Shown piece after piece: positions 35,388 through 48,100 of a DNA stretch of 64,000 nt (the first letter of the stretch is position 1; each line of letters begins with the position of its first letter). The DNA lies in the NCBI GenBank assembly GCA_963169045.1, contig CAUJDF010000093.1, positions 62,001 to 126,000 on the forward strand. The letters are read 5' to 3'. The notes under the pieces were generated by a model that saw only the letters and a program-made list of their open reading frames with translations, ran no database searches and was not told the origin of the DNA. The translations under genes and the position numbers were made by a program. Source of the DNA: Myxococcota bacterium. Lineage in GTDB: Bacteria; Myxococcota_A; Bradymonadia; UBA7976; UBA1532.

Positions 35388-35696
35388 TCAGAACGGCTCG
35401 AGCAGCATCTTCTCAGTGATGCGGCCCTCGTCGAGCTGGAAGGCGTCGACGATCTGGCGGTAGCGCACGTTCGAGAGCCGGGCGGTGCCGTAGTAGCCGA
35501 TCACGATGCGGTCGGTGTCGACGTCGCAGGTCACCTTGCCACGCAGGATGGCGTCGTAGCGGGGTCCGCTGCTCGGCAGGCCCATCCGCTCGAACCACAT
35601 GACGTGGTCGAGCTCGGGGCCGTCCTGGAAGTGGTGGACGAGCTCGCCGTCGACGAAGCAGAACAGGCCCTGGCGGGGTGCGGCCGATTCGCGCAT
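35388..35696 (-). CDS. small hypothetical protein (102 residues)
   Basis: No family recognised. The protein is compact and probably cytoplasmic, with a beta-rich pattern (GLFCFVDGELVHHFQDG, KVTCDVDTDRIVIGYYGTARL) and a short C-terminal helix (YRQIVDAFQLDEGRITEKML). The start ATG 35696 is chosen for its perfect GGAGG seven to ten bases upstream; the open frame extends to 35768 but that would overlap the divergent gene. Divergent from the alanine-rich helical gene across ~50 bp. Confidence 0.6.
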   Translation of the reverse strand: MRESAAPRQGLFCFVDGELVHHFQDGPELDHVMWFERMGLPSSGPRYDAILRGKVTCDVDTDRIVIGYYGTARLSNVRYRQIVDAFQLDEGRITEKMLLEPF

Positions 35697-35745
35697 TCGG
35701 TGTGCCTCCGGGCGCGGATTGTGCCCGGCCGGGGTCCATGTTGTC

Positions 35746-36432
35746 ATGCCTCCGATGACGGCGTTCACCTACGAGGGGCGTCCGGTGCCGCCCGACGCGC
35801 GCGAGGCGCTGCTCGGCGACGCCGCGACGCGCGCCTGGATCGTGCGCGCCGCGGTCGCGCACCCCGGCGTCGCGGCGGCGGTGGTCGCCGCGGCGGTGTC
35901 CCTGCTCGACGATCCGGCGGCGGGGGCGCGCGCGGCGGCCCTGCTGGCGCTGCGGGCGCTCTCGGCCCGCCCGCAGGTGAGCGCGGTGTGCGACGCGTTC
36001 TTCGCCGCCCCCGCGGCCTTCGTGGGCGTGGCCGATCCCCTGGCGCCCGGGCGCACGCTGGCGCAGTCGGCGCTGGCGTTCGTGACCGGGGCGGCGCCGC
36101 GCACGCACGCGGGCGCGCGCGATCTGCTCCGCCGCGGCCTGGCCATCGCGGAGCTGCGGGCCGAGGCCTGGCGCGCCCTGGCCGCCGACGACGGCGAGAG
36201 CCCGCTGCCGCACCTCGCCGACCTCCTCCGCGAGCACCCCCGCCTCGCCGGCCCGGTGGCGACGCAGTACGCCCTCGTTCACACGGCGTTGTGCGAGCGC
36301 GCGGCGCAGGCGGTCGCCGACCTGCCCGACGAGCCGAAGCGCGCGTTCGCCGCCGCGCTGCAGAAGCACCTGCTGCGCATCCACGCCGTCAAGCGGTGGG
36401 TGGCCTGCCGGCGAGCGCTCTTCGGGCGGTAG
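35746..36432 (+). CDS. Ala-rich helical hypothetical protein
   Basis: 228 residues (ATG 35746; ATG 35755 is an alternative nine bases on). Composition is Ala/Arg/Leu-rich with amphipathic helices of a HEAT- or ARM-like look (PGVAAAVVAAAVSLLDDPAAGARAAALLALRALSARPQ). No signal, no membrane span, no motif I can name. Third-codon positions are nearly all G or C, as in its neighbours, and opposing frames are poorer, which supports it as coding. No good ribosome site. Stops four bases before the convergent aminotransferase stop. Confidence is limited by compositional bias. Confidence 0.55.
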   Translation: MPPMTAFTYEGRPVPPDAREALLGDAATRAWIVRAAVAHPGVAAAVVAAAVSLLDDPAAGARAAALLALRALSARPQVSAVCDAFFAAPAAFVGVADPLAPGRTLAQSALAFVTGAAPRTHAGARDLLRRGLAIAELRAEAWRALAADDGESPLPHLADLLREHPRLAGPVATQYALVHTALCERAAQAVADLPDEPKRAFAAALQKHLLRIHAVKRWVACRRALFGR

Positions 36433-36435
36433 GCG

Positions 36436-37704
<1,269 letters not shown>

Positions 37705-37725
37705 GGCGCGCACGTTACACGGGCT

Positions 37726-38073
37726 TCAGGGCGCGTCAACCCTCGCGGGGCGGCCGCGCGACCGCTCGCCGACGGCGACGAGCGCCGCGCGCGGTCGCGG
37801 CGAGGGTCGGTCGAAGCTCTCGAGCAGGTGCCCGCACGCCGCCCGGATCGGCCCGGCGTCCAGGTGGTGCAGCTTCTCGCGCCCGCGCCACTCCGTGCGC
37901 ACGAGCCGCGCCTCCTCGAGCACGGCCAGGTGGCGGCTCAGCGCCTGGCGCGTCATGTCGAAGCCGGTCCAGAGCTCGGTCAGCGTGCGGCCGTCCTCGC
38001 CGCGCAGGCGGTCGAGCAGCAGACGGCGGCAGGGGTTCGCGAGCGCCTCCAGCACCCGGTCGATCTCGGCCAT
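37726..38073 (-). CDS. ArsR-family winged-helix transcriptional regulator
   Basis: 115 residues. The winged-helix core reads RVLEALANPCRRLLLDRLRGEDGRTLTELWTGFDMTRQALSRHLAVLEEARLVRTEWRGREKLHHLD, typical of the ArsR/SmtB fold; there is no obvious metal-site Cys pair in the recognition helix, so it may respond to something else. The start is ATG 38073 behind AGGAGGT, a near-perfect ribosome site. It precedes the aminotransferase gene by 21 bp. A possible operator TTCGG-CCCG-CCGAA lies at 38102-38115 in the divergent intergenic region. Confidence 0.85.
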   Translation of the reverse strand: MAEIDRVLEALANPCRRLLLDRLRGEDGRTLTELWTGFDMTRQALSRHLAVLEEARLVRTEWRGREKLHHLDAGPIRAACGHLLESFDRPSPRPRAALVAVGERSRGRPARVDAP

Positions 38074-38101
38074 GCGGCACCTCCTTCCCCGAGGTCGCGC
38101 C

Positions 38102-38115
38102 TTCGGCCCGCCGAA
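38102..38115. promoter_or_regulatory. inverted repeat, possible operator of the ArsR-type regulator
   Basis: TTCGG, CCCG, CCGAA. It sits between the ArsR-type regulator and the divergent CxxC gene, just upstream of a -10-like TACAAT (38129-38134) of the latter. Autoregulation is plausible; short length makes this tentative. Confidence 0.3.
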
Positions 38116-38159
38116 CCCGCAACCCTGTTACAATCCGCCGCCGAACGCAGGGAGGGACC

Positions 38160-38429
38160 ATGAGCGAAGGCATCATCATCGACGTGCGCGTGCACGGTCG
38201 CGGCGTCGTGCGGGGAGAGACGGTCGTCGAGGACACGGGCATCGCCGCGGTCTGCGCCGAGTGCGATGTCGAGAAGGAAGCGGTGGCCTCGGTCGGCACC
38301 AAGGGTTACTTCCTGTGCGCCGACTGTCTGCGCGCCCGCCTCGACGCCCTCAGCGTCGCGCGCTTCGTCCTGCGTTCGGACGCGCGGTCCGCGCCCACGG
38401 GGCTGCCCTGGGGCAAGATCAGCGGCTGA
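38160..38429 (+). CDS. small CxxC...CxxC protein (probable zinc ribbon)
   Basis: 89 residues. A beta-rich start (IIIDVRVHGRGVVRGE) is followed by CAECDVEKEAVASVGTKGYFLCADC, two CxxC pairs 17 residues apart, suited to hold one zinc ion. No DNA-binding element seen. The start ATG 38160 has GGAGGGA upstream. Function unknown; possibly a regulatory or nucleic-acid-associated ribbon. Divergent from the ArsR-type gene. Confidence 0.65.
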   Translation: MSEGIIIDVRVHGRGVVRGETVVEDTGIAAVCAECDVEKEAVASVGTKGYFLCADCLRARLDALSVARFVLRSDARSAPTGLPWGKISG

Positions 38430-38496
38430 CCGCGGCGCCCGGGCCCACGCCGCCGGCGCGCTGAAACGATGGCCGCGCCGGCGACGCCGGGCCAGA

Positions 38497-39975
38497 ATGA
38501 GCCCCATGCGCGCGACGGCCGCCCTGCTGTGTCTCATGCTCGCCGGCGCCTGCGCCGGGGGCGACACCGAAGGCGCCCACACCCTGGCCGTGGACGACGC
38601 CGCGGTTCCCCCCGCGACGTCCGACGTCGCGCCGCCCCCGCCGCCCGTCCGCGACGCCGGCCCTGGACCCGACGCCACGCCCCCGGCCGACCGCTGCTCG
38701 CCCGAGGCTGCCGAAGCCGTCGTCGCCGCGCTGGGTCGCTCGATGACCGAGGCCGGGGCCCCCGGCGCCGCCGTCGCCATCGCCTGCGACGGCCGCCTCG
38801 TCCTCGAGAGAGGCCTCGGGACGACGCGCGCCGGCGGAGCGCCGGTCACGGCCCGCACGCGCTTCCAGCTGGCGTCCACGACGAAGATGCTCACCGGCGC
38901 CCTCGGCGTGGCCCTCGCCGAGGACGGTCGCGTGGACCTCGACGCCCCGATCGAGCGGCACGTGCCGGAGCTGGGGCACGGCGCCCTGACGCTGCACCAG
39001 CTCCTGACCCACACCTCGGGCTACCCCACCGAGTTCCCGCGCCACGACCCCGATCTGCTCACCGTCGTGCGGCAGAACGGCGAGACGCGCATGTGGTCGA
39101 CGCCCGGCGCCGTCTGGAACTACAGCAACCCCGGTTTCGCGGTCGCTGGCGCCGTGATGCAGGTCGCCGCCGGCGAGCCGTTCGGCCCGCTCGTCGAGCG
39201 TCGCGTCCTTCGGCCCGCGGGGATGATCGGGGCGACCTTCGACACGCGCGTCGTCCTCGCGGGCGAGTACGCGCCCGGCCACAGCCGCGAGTGGCCCTCG
39301 CCGATCATCCAGCCCGAGGACGCCTACTTCCACACCACGTACTACGGCCCGATGGGCGGCGCCTGGGGCACCGCCGGCGACCTGGCGCGATGGGGCCTGG
39401 CGCTCGGCGCGCGCCCCGCGGCGTTGTTCTCGGCCGGAGGCTTCGCGCGCCTGCTCGCCCGCCACACCCGCACGACGTACCCCGGCCGCGACTACGGCTA
39501 CGGCCACTTCGTCGACCAGGGCGTGACGCCGGCGCTCGTCAGCCATTCGGGCGGCGCGCCCGGCTACGTGGCCTACCTCGTGGCGGTGCCGGACGCCGGC
39601 TTCGCGATGGCCGCCGTCACCCACTGCGACTGGTGGTGGCCGGGGGAGGTGCTCGACGAGGCGCTCGCCGGCTTCGTCGAGCTGCGCGACGACCCCTCGT
39701 CGGTTCACCCGACCGCCGAGGGTCCGCACCGCTACGTCGGCGCCTACGTCGACCCGTTCACCTTCGGCCGCGTCGAGGTCTCCGGGGTCGCGGGCGGCCT
39801 GAGCGCCCGCTTCGCCGACCGCGGCGTGACGGCTGCGCTCGAGCCGCTGTACGGCGACACCTTCCTCGTCGACTATCCGCCGATCGGCGAGGTCGACTTC
39901 ACGTTCTGGCACGAGGCCGGCGCCGACGCGGGGTGGATGGTCTCGCCCTGGGGCGTGGCGCGCCGGGCGCCCTGA
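38497..39975 (+). CDS. serine beta-lactamase-like lipoprotein (class C/DD-peptidase fold)
   Basis: 492 residues. The lipobox is MLAGAC (Cys 19), with a Pro-rich linker. The penicillin-binding-fold motifs are S-x-x-K as QLASTTKMLTG (~127-130), Y-x-N as WNYSNPGF (~209), and H-S-G-G in place of K-T-G (SHSGGAPGYVAY, ~350). LHQLLTHTSGYPTEF is the common loop after motif I. This family includes esterases, D-aminopeptidases and low-activity beta-lactamases, so antibiotic resistance should not be assumed. The C-terminal ~100 residues form a lipocalin-like tail (YVGAYVDPFTFGRVEV). Start: ATG 38497, or ATG 38506, both keep the signal. Convergent with maf. Confidence 0.85.
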   Translation: MSPMRATAALLCLMLAGACAGGDTEGAHTLAVDDAAVPPATSDVAPPPPPVRDAGPGPDATPPADRCSPEAAEAVVAALGRSMTEAGAPGAAVAIACDGRLVLERGLGTTRAGGAPVTARTRFQLASTTKMLTGALGVALAEDGRVDLDAPIERHVPELGHGALTLHQLLTHTSGYPTEFPRHDPDLLTVVRQNGETRMWSTPGAVWNYSNPGFAVAGAVMQVAAGEPFGPLVERRVLRPAGMIGATFDTRVVLAGEYAPGHSREWPSPIIQPEDAYFHTTYYGPMGGAWGTAGDLARWGLALGARPAALFSAGGFARLLARHTRTTYPGRDYGYGHFVDQGVTPALVSHSGGAPGYVAYLVAVPDAGFAMAAVTHCDWWWPGEVLDEALAGFVELRDDPSSVHPTAEGPHRYVGAYVDPFTFGRVEVSGVAGGLSARFADRGVTAALEPLYGDTFLVDYPPIGEVDFTFWHEAGADAGWMVSPWGVARRAP

Positions 39976-39985
39976 CGCGCCGAGC

Positions 39986-40554
39986 TCAGGCGAGCGGGTC
40001 GACGCCGAATCGACGGAGCAGGCGCGCGGTGACCACCAGCGGCAGGCCCACGATCGCGGAGTCGTCGGCGCCGCGGACGTCGTCGAACAGGCACACGCCC
40101 ACGCCCTCGTACAGGTAGCCCCCGACGCTGCCCACCGGATGGTCGACGGACAGGTACGCGGCGATCTGCGCTTCGGAGAGCGGCCGCATCGTCAGCTCGA
40201 CGTGCGCCACGTCCGCTTCCATCCGATCGGTGTCCACGTCGTACACGGCGACGGCCGAATGCAGCGTGTGCGTGCGCCCCGCCAGCTGGCGGAGCTGCGC
40301 GGCCACCGCGTCCATCGTGAGCGGCTTCGGCAGCGAGACGCCGTCGAGCTCCGCCGTCTGGTCCGCGCCGATCACGAGCGCCCCCGGCCGGCGGACGCTG
40401 CGCGCCTTGCCCTCGGCGAAGCGCCGCGCCACCTCGGCGGGCGCGCCTTCGGCGGAGGCGGCCTCCTCGTCGAAGTCGGGCCGCGCCGCCTCGAACGCCA
40501 CGCCGAGGCGCGACAGCAGCGCCGCGCGGTGCTTCGCCGTCGACGCCAGCACGA

Positions 40555-40558
<4 letters not shown>
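39986..40558 (-). CDS. maf: Maf-family nucleoside triphosphate pyrophosphatase
   Basis: 190 residues. The family start LASTAKHRAALLSRLGVAFEAARPDFDE, GADQTAELDG and KPLTMDAVAAQLRQLAGRTHTLHSAVAVYD, and VGGYLYEGVGVCLFDDVRGADDSAIVGLPL are characteristic of Maf. These enzymes hydrolyse noncanonical or ordinary NTPs and were linked to septum inhibition. The start is GTG 40558, which overlaps the upstream VWA gene's stop as GTGA, so translation is coupled. Being third after MoxR and the VWA protein is not its usual setting. Confidence 0.92.
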
Positions 40559-42590
<2,032 letters not shown>

Positions 42591-42609
42591 TTTGCCGAAT
42601 CTCCGCGAT

Positions 42610-42626
42610 AATGAATCGCGTTCATT
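42610..42626. promoter_or_regulatory. 17-bp palindrome in the divergent MoxR / unknown-gene promoter region
   Basis: AATGAATCGCGTTCATT, pairing seven of eight positions around a central G. A -10-like GATAAT for the plus-strand gene overlaps its left arm. Position between divergent genes and AT-rich arms in GC-rich DNA suggest an operator. No adjacent regulator gene is evident. Confidence 0.45.
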
Positions 42627-42645
42627 CTGCCACAGGAGCGCCGCC

Positions 42646-43185
42646 ATGTCCGACCGCCCGAGCTGGCGCGACATCGACAAGAAGCGGGACGGGAGCGCCC
42701 ACCGGCGCGAAGAGAAGAAGCCGGGGGGCGGCAGGCCGCAGCGCATCGAGAGCGCAACGGCGGCCTACAAGAAGGAGCTCGACCGGCTGTTCCGTGAGGG
42801 CGGCCTCGCCGACAAGCTGAAGGACCGCCTGCCCCACCCGGAGGCCGAGGAGACGACCCCCAAGGATCCGGCGGCCGGCGAGCGGCAGCGCCGCATCCGC
42901 GCCGTGATCAAGGCCGCCGGCGGCCCGGAGCTCACCCGGGCGCTCGACGAGCTCCGGACGCACCACGGGCTGCCCGACGACCTCGCGGTCCTGCTGCGTG
43001 CGCTCGAGCACCCCCGCGACGAGGTGCTGCGCGAGGCGCTGACGTTCATCGAGCAGCACGTCGAGATGGGCGACAAGCTGCCCAACAAGAAGGTGTTCGT
43101 CGAGCGCCTGAAGGGCGTCGAGGTGTCGTCCTTCGACCCGTCCGTCCAGAAACGCGCCGCGACCCTCGTGGCGAAGCTCAGGTAG
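42646..43185 (+). CDS. hypothetical protein, charged, cytoplasmic
   Basis: 179 residues. It starts SDRPSWRDIDKKRDGSAHRREEKK, a highly charged and probably unstructured N-terminus, then helical regions rich in Arg, Glu and Leu (ELTRALDELRTHHGLPDDLAVLLRALEHPRDEVLREALTFIEQHV). I do not recognise the family; HEAT-like or death-domain-like helical folds are possible. Start ATG 42646 has CAGGAG nine bases upstream. Divergent from moxR and sharing the palindromic region; its last eight bases overlap the end of the convergent esterase gene. Confidence 0.6.
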   Translation: MSDRPSWRDIDKKRDGSAHRREEKKPGGGRPQRIESATAAYKKELDRLFREGGLADKLKDRLPHPEAEETTPKDPAAGERQRRIRAVIKAAGGPELTRALDELRTHHGLPDDLAVLLRALEHPRDEVLREALTFIEQHVEMGDKLPNKKVFVERLKGVEVSSFDPSVQKRAATLVAKLR

Positions 43186-44167
43186 GCGAGAGCGCCCGCG
43201 CGAGCAGCGGCAGGGACGCCTTGTAACGGTAGTTGATGCCGGCGTGGCCATCGTCGAACGCCTCGTAGGTGTGTTCGACGCCAGCGTCGGTCAGGCGCCT
43301 GGCGAGGATGCGCGCGCCGTGCTGCAGGTGGAGCTCGTCGTTGTTGCCGCAGTCGAAGAACAGCAGGCGAAGCGAGGCGAGCGCCGCCCGCCGCGCCTCG
43401 ACCAGGTTCACGGGGTCGCGTCGTCGCCAGCGCTCGAAGACGTCCGCTCGCACCTCGCCGGTCTTCGGCTCGAACGGCAGCACGAAGCCGTGCTTCGCCT
43501 CGGGGTCCGGGCTGTAGAACGCCGCCATCGCCACGATCTCGACGAGCGGCGAGCTCCACGAGGGCAGCCTGTCGTAGCCGCGCCAGGTGTGGAGCCACTT
43601 CGTCAGGCCGCCGGCGCGCCGCAGGGCCTGCACCGACTTCGGGAAGAACGGCCAGTAGCAGTACTCGAAGTAGGCGTCGCCCGAGTGGCTGACGATCGCG
43701 CCGAAGACGTCGGCGTGCTCGAGGCCCATCATCAGCGCGCCATAGCCGCCCGACGACTTGCCGAAGCAGCCGCGGTGCTCGCGCCCGCCGAGGCATCGGA
43801 ACCGCGCCTCGGCCCACGGCACCAGCTCGTCGCAGACGTGCGCCGCCCAGGGCCCCACCGCCGGGGAGTCGATGTACTGGTTGCCGCCGAGGCCGGTCAT
43901 GCCGTCGACCATCACCACGATCACCGGCGGCATGCCGCCCTCGATGAGGGCGTCCAGCATCTGGGGCAGGTTCGGCTGGTAGTAGTTGTAGTTCAGGTAG
44001 GTGAGGCCCGTCCCCTGGAAGCCCGCCATCGCCACGAGCAGCGGATAGCGCCGCGTCGAGCGCTCGTAGCCGGGCGGCAGATAGACGGGGACGCGCCGCA
44101 GCGTCGGATCGCCGAGCGGGTTGCCGGCCAGGAGCCGGCTGTCGAGCTCGTGGATCTCGACGGTCAC
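43178..44167 (-). CDS. esterase-family alpha/beta hydrolase (enterochelin esterase / esterase D type)
   Basis: 329 residues. The nucleophile elbow is CFGKSSGGYGALMMGLEH (Ser ~137), with FDCGNNDELHLQHG giving the Asp and FDDGHAGINYRY the His. Oxyanion-region residues PLLVAMAGFQGTGLTYLNYN precede. No signal peptide, so it is probably cytoplasmic. The start is GTG 44167, which overlaps the stop of the SDR gene as GTGA. Substrates in the family range from S-formylglutathione to siderophore esters; none is indicated here. Confidence 0.82.
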   Translation of the reverse strand: MTVEIHELDSRLLAGNPLGDPTLRRVPVYLPPGYERSTRRYPLLVAMAGFQGTGLTYLNYNYYQPNLPQMLDALIEGGMPPVIVVMVDGMTGLGGNQYIDSPAVGPWAAHVCDELVPWAEARFRCLGGREHRGCFGKSSGGYGALMMGLEHADVFGAIVSHSGDAYFEYCYWPFFPKSVQALRRAGGLTKWLHTWRGYDRLPSWSSPLVEIVAMAAFYSPDPEAKHGFVLPFEPKTGEVRADVFERWRRRDPVNLVEARRAALASLRLLFFDCGNNDELHLQHGARILARRLTDAGVEHTYEAFDDGHAGINYRYKASLPLLARALSPT

Positions 44168-45045
44168 CCGCCGCCCTTCTTGAACGGCAAGAGCCCGGTC
44201 CTCCTCAGGATCTCGGTGCTGTACTCGCCGGTCGTGCGGCCCTGGCGCAGCTCGACGAGCCGCCTGGCCGACTCACCGACGACCGTGCGCAGCGGCACGT
44301 GGTCGGCCTCCACGGCGTCGGCGACCGCGCGCGCCACCTCTTCGGGATCGCCGTCGGCCTCGGCCTCCTCGGCGCGCAGCGCCTCGGCGCAGGCCACGAG
44401 CTGGTCCTGGTAGGCCTCGAGGCGGTCCCCGTCGCCCACGGGCTTCACCGGCGGACCCCCGAGCTCGTCGCGATAGGCGGCAGGCTCGATGATCGCGACG
44501 TCGACGCCGAAGGCGGCCGCCTCGTAGGACAGCACCTCGGCGAAGCACTCCTGCGCCCACGCCGACACCGCGTAGGGGCCCATGAAGGGGACGGCCGCGC
44601 GGCCGAGGCCGCTCGTGATCTGCACGAAGCGCCCGCGTCGCCGGTCGCGCATCGGCGGCAGCACGCCGCGCAGCAGTCGCAGCGCGCCGACCACGTTGGT
44701 GTCGAGCTCGGCCAGCAGCTGCGCGGGCGGGCAGGCCTCGAGCGGCCCCATCACGCTGTAGGCCGCGCTGTTCACCACCGCGTCGAGCGCGCCGCCGGTC
44801 CACTCGAGGCCCCGCCCCACGGCCTCGCCGACGGAGTGCTCGCTGCCGACGTCCAGCCGCACCACGAGCACGCGGTCGAGGAGCCCCTCCGCCAGCTCCG
44901 CGGCCCGCCGGTGGTGCGGATCGCGGAAGCCGGCGACGACGGTGTGTCCGCGGCGCGCGAGCTCCCGCGCCGCGCGGAAGCCGAATCCGCTGCTGCAGCC
45001 GCTGACGAGCACGGCGCGTCGTGCAGTTCCGGTGGCGCTTTGCAT
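44164..45045 (-). CDS. short-chain dehydrogenase/reductase-like protein lacking the catalytic Lys
   Basis: 293 residues. Rossmann motif VLVSGCSSGFGFRAARELARRGH fits SDR nucleotide binding, VVNSAAYSVMG stands for N-N-A-G, and the catalytic Ser lies in VQITSGLG. The Tyr is in PYAVSAWAQECFAEVL, where the usual Y-x-x-x-K has Ala at the Lys position. Without this Lys the Tyr pKa and cofactor binding should suffer, so activity is doubtful or uses another residue. The start is ATG 45045 (ATG 45056 is an alternative). Coupled to the esterase by a GTGA overlap. Divergent from the DUF3857 gene. Confidence 0.8.
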   Translation of the reverse strand: MQSATGTARRAVLVSGCSSGFGFRAARELARRGHTVVAGFRDPHHRRAAELAEGLLDRVLVVRLDVGSEHSVGEAVGRGLEWTGGALDAVVNSAAYSVMGPLEACPPAQLLAELDTNVVGALRLLRGVLPPMRDRRRGRFVQITSGLGRAAVPFMGPYAVSAWAQECFAEVLSYEAAAFGVDVAIIEPAAYRDELGGPPVKPVGDGDRLEAYQDQLVACAEALRAEEAEADGDPEEVARAVADAVEADHVPLRTVVGESARRLVELRQGRTTGEYSTEILRRTGLLPFKKGGG

Positions 45046-45188
45046 GGGCGGCAGCATAACCGCGGCGCTCGGCGGGGCGATCGAGAATCGGCGCTTCCCC
45101 GGCGTTGCCGCCCCGGCGACCGTGCGGCATGGTGACCGCGGAATGGGCCGGCGCGCGAGCGCGGTTGGCCGCCGACGGAGGTGCGAGG

Positions 45189-48100
45189 GTGGCACGGCGC
45201 GCGACGTTCCTGGTCTTCACGGTCTTGCTGGTGGCCTGCGGTGCGCAGCGGCCCGCGCTCCGACTGCCCGAGGTGTCGCCGGCGAGGGACGAGCCGGCGC
45301 TGCGCGCGGCGGCCGACGCGTACTACGCGGCGACGGACGCCGCCGGGCTCCGGGCCGCCGTGGCGCGGGCGAAGGCTGCGGGCGCGGACGCGGCGACCCA
45401 CCACGAGATCGCCGCCGACCTGGCGCGTCTCGAGGGGCGCCCCGACGACGAGTTCGAGCACCTGCTCGCCGCGTTGCTCGATCCGGTCGACGACGCCGCG
45501 ATCCTGCACCTGCACCAGCTCGAAGCGCTGAGCTGGACGCTGGACCAGCGGGCCCGGGCAGAGGATCTGTACCACGCGCTGGTCGAACAGCACCCCGACG
45601 CAGCCGTTCGGGGCCTGGCCGCAACGTTCCTGGCGGCATCGCTGCACCTGCGCGGAGACGTCGCCGGACGCGACGCCGCGCTGGCCGCCACGGGCCTGCG
45701 CCTTCCGTGGGCCGTGATCGGCACGTGGGACAACGACCAGGGCAAGGGCTTCGACGCCGAGCAGCCGCCCGAGCGGTCCGTCGACCTCGCGGCGACGTAC
45801 CGCGGTCGTCTCGTCGACGTGGGCTGGCGCACGGCCTACCCCGTCGACCCGCGCGGCCACGTGGACCTCGCCGCCGTGCTGGAGCCCGACCGCTGGCAGG
45901 TGGCCTACGCGGCGGCAGCGGTCGAGGTGCCCGAGGCCGGCCCGTACGAGCTTCGCCTCTCGACCAGCGACCCGGTGAAGGTCTGGGTGAACGACGCGCT
46001 CGTCCTGGCCGAACGTCGCGTCGCCGCGTGGCTGCCGGAGGGCTTCGTCGTGCCGGTGTCGCTGCGCGCCGGCGTGAACCGGATCGTCGTGAAGTCTGCG
46101 CAGGAGGAGGGCGGCTGGTACCTCGCCGGGCGCCTCACGCGGCCCGGCGGCGGGTCGCCGTCGGAGGCGCGTGTCGTCGCGGCGGGGGCGCCCTACGCGG
46201 CCGAGGGCCCGGCGAGCGCAACGCTCGCGGCGGCGGCGCTGTTGGCCGCCCGCATCGCCGCCCTGCCGGAGGACGGCGCGCGCCGGGCGTTCCACGACGC
46301 GCTGTGGGCCGAGCTCACCGGCCTGCGCGTGCCCGCCGTGGAGCGCGCCGACGCCTTTCTCGGCGCCCACCCGGGCAGCCTTCCGGGCCGGTACCGCCTC
46401 GCCGCCGCCGCCTGGAACAATCAGGAGCGCGACCGCACCGCCGACCTGCTCGGCGACCTCGTGCGCGACGCGGGAGCGGACCTCGTCTACTTCCCGCTGC
46501 AGCAGGCGCGCTTCTGGCGCCAGCAGAGCCTCGACCAGAAGGCGCGCGACCTGTTGCTCACGCTGCGCGAGAAGCACCCGGACCGCCCCGAGGTGTGGCT
46601 CCGCCTCGCCGACGTCTTCGACAGCGAGGGCTGGCACGAGGACCGCTGCGCCACGCTCGAGGAAGCCGACCGCCGTTGGCCGCGCTGGCCCGCCGTCCGG
46701 CTGGAGCTCGCCGCCTGCCTGCAGTCGCTGCGCTTCGAGGACCGCGCCGCCGCGATCTACCGGGAGGTCCTCGAGGCGATGCCCAACAGCCAGACGGCGC
46801 TCACGGCGTTGCAGGGCATCCACCAGGGCGACGCGGACTTCGCCGGCGCCCTCGACCTCGCCGAGCGCCTCGCCGCCGCCTGGCCGCACCTGCTGTCGGC
46901 CTGGGAGCGCATCGGCGAGACACGCCGGCGCATGGGCGACGCCCCCGGTGCCGAGGGAGCGCTGCGGCGCCTCGTCGACCACGCGCCGACCGATCCGGTC
47001 GGCTACGCCCGCCTCGCCGAGCTCGCCTACCAGGGCGGCCGCCGCGACGACGCGGTCGCGCTCTGGCAGCGCGCGCTCGAGCGCGATCCGGAGAACGACA
47101 AGCTCGCGAATCGACTGGCATTTTTGGCGCCCGACGAGCGCGGGCCGTGGACGGCGGACGTCCCCGGCGAGCAGGCGCTCGAGCAGATCATCGCCGGCCG
47201 CGAACGCCTGCAGGTCGCGCCGGGCGCCAACGTCGTCTACCTGCTCGACGACGAGGTGACCGAGCTCAAGCCCGACGGCAGCACGATCAACGTCATCACC
47301 CAGGTGGCCTACGCCGCCAACGACGCCGGGCGCGACTCGCTGACGCAGCAGACGATGCGCGGCGGTGGGCGCGCGCGGCTGCTGCACGCCTATGCGGTCG
47401 GTCCCGACGGCCGGCGCCTCGAGGCGGCCTCCATCCGCGGTCGCGAGGTCCGCTTCCGCCAGCTCAAGGTCGGCTCGATCGTGGTGCTGCAGTATCGCCT
47501 CGACTCGCCGCCGGACGGCTACCTCGCCGCGCACCTGGCGCGGCAGTGGTGGTTCCAGGGCAACGGCGTCCAGACGGTGACCGGCCGCTGGGTGCTCTGG
47601 GCCCCGAAGGGCACCCCGCTGAACGAGTCGGTGGTCGGCGACGTGCGCCGCGAACATCGCGAAGAGGGCGGACGCCTGCGCGTCGCCTGGAGCGTCGCCG
47701 GCACGCCGCCGCTCGTCGCGGAGCCCGCGATGCCCACCGTCCACGAGTTGATGGCGCACGTGCTCGTGAGCACCGTGCCCGACTGGGACACCTTCCTGAA
47801 GTGGGAGGAGGCCCTGCTGCAGGACGTCTTCCGCGACGGCCCCGAGCTCTCGGCGCTCGCCAGGAAGCTGTTCGAGGGCGCGGCGACGAAGCAGGAGAAG
47901 GTCGAACGGGTGCACGCGTACCTGATCGATGAAATCCGCTATCAGCAGGACTACGAACGACCCATCGCCGGCGTGAAGCCGCACGCCGCGCCCGTCGTGC
48001 TCGAGCGCCACTACGGCGACTGCAAGGACAAGGCGGTGCTCTTCATCACGCTGGCGCGCCTCGCCGGCATCGACGTGCACTTCGCGCTCGTGCGCACGCG

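Noticed and set aside
38497-39975. Antibiotic-resistance beta-lactamase
   Set aside because: The HSGG in place of KTG and the lipocalin-like tail point to the broad esterase/DD-peptidase group; resistance cannot be claimed.
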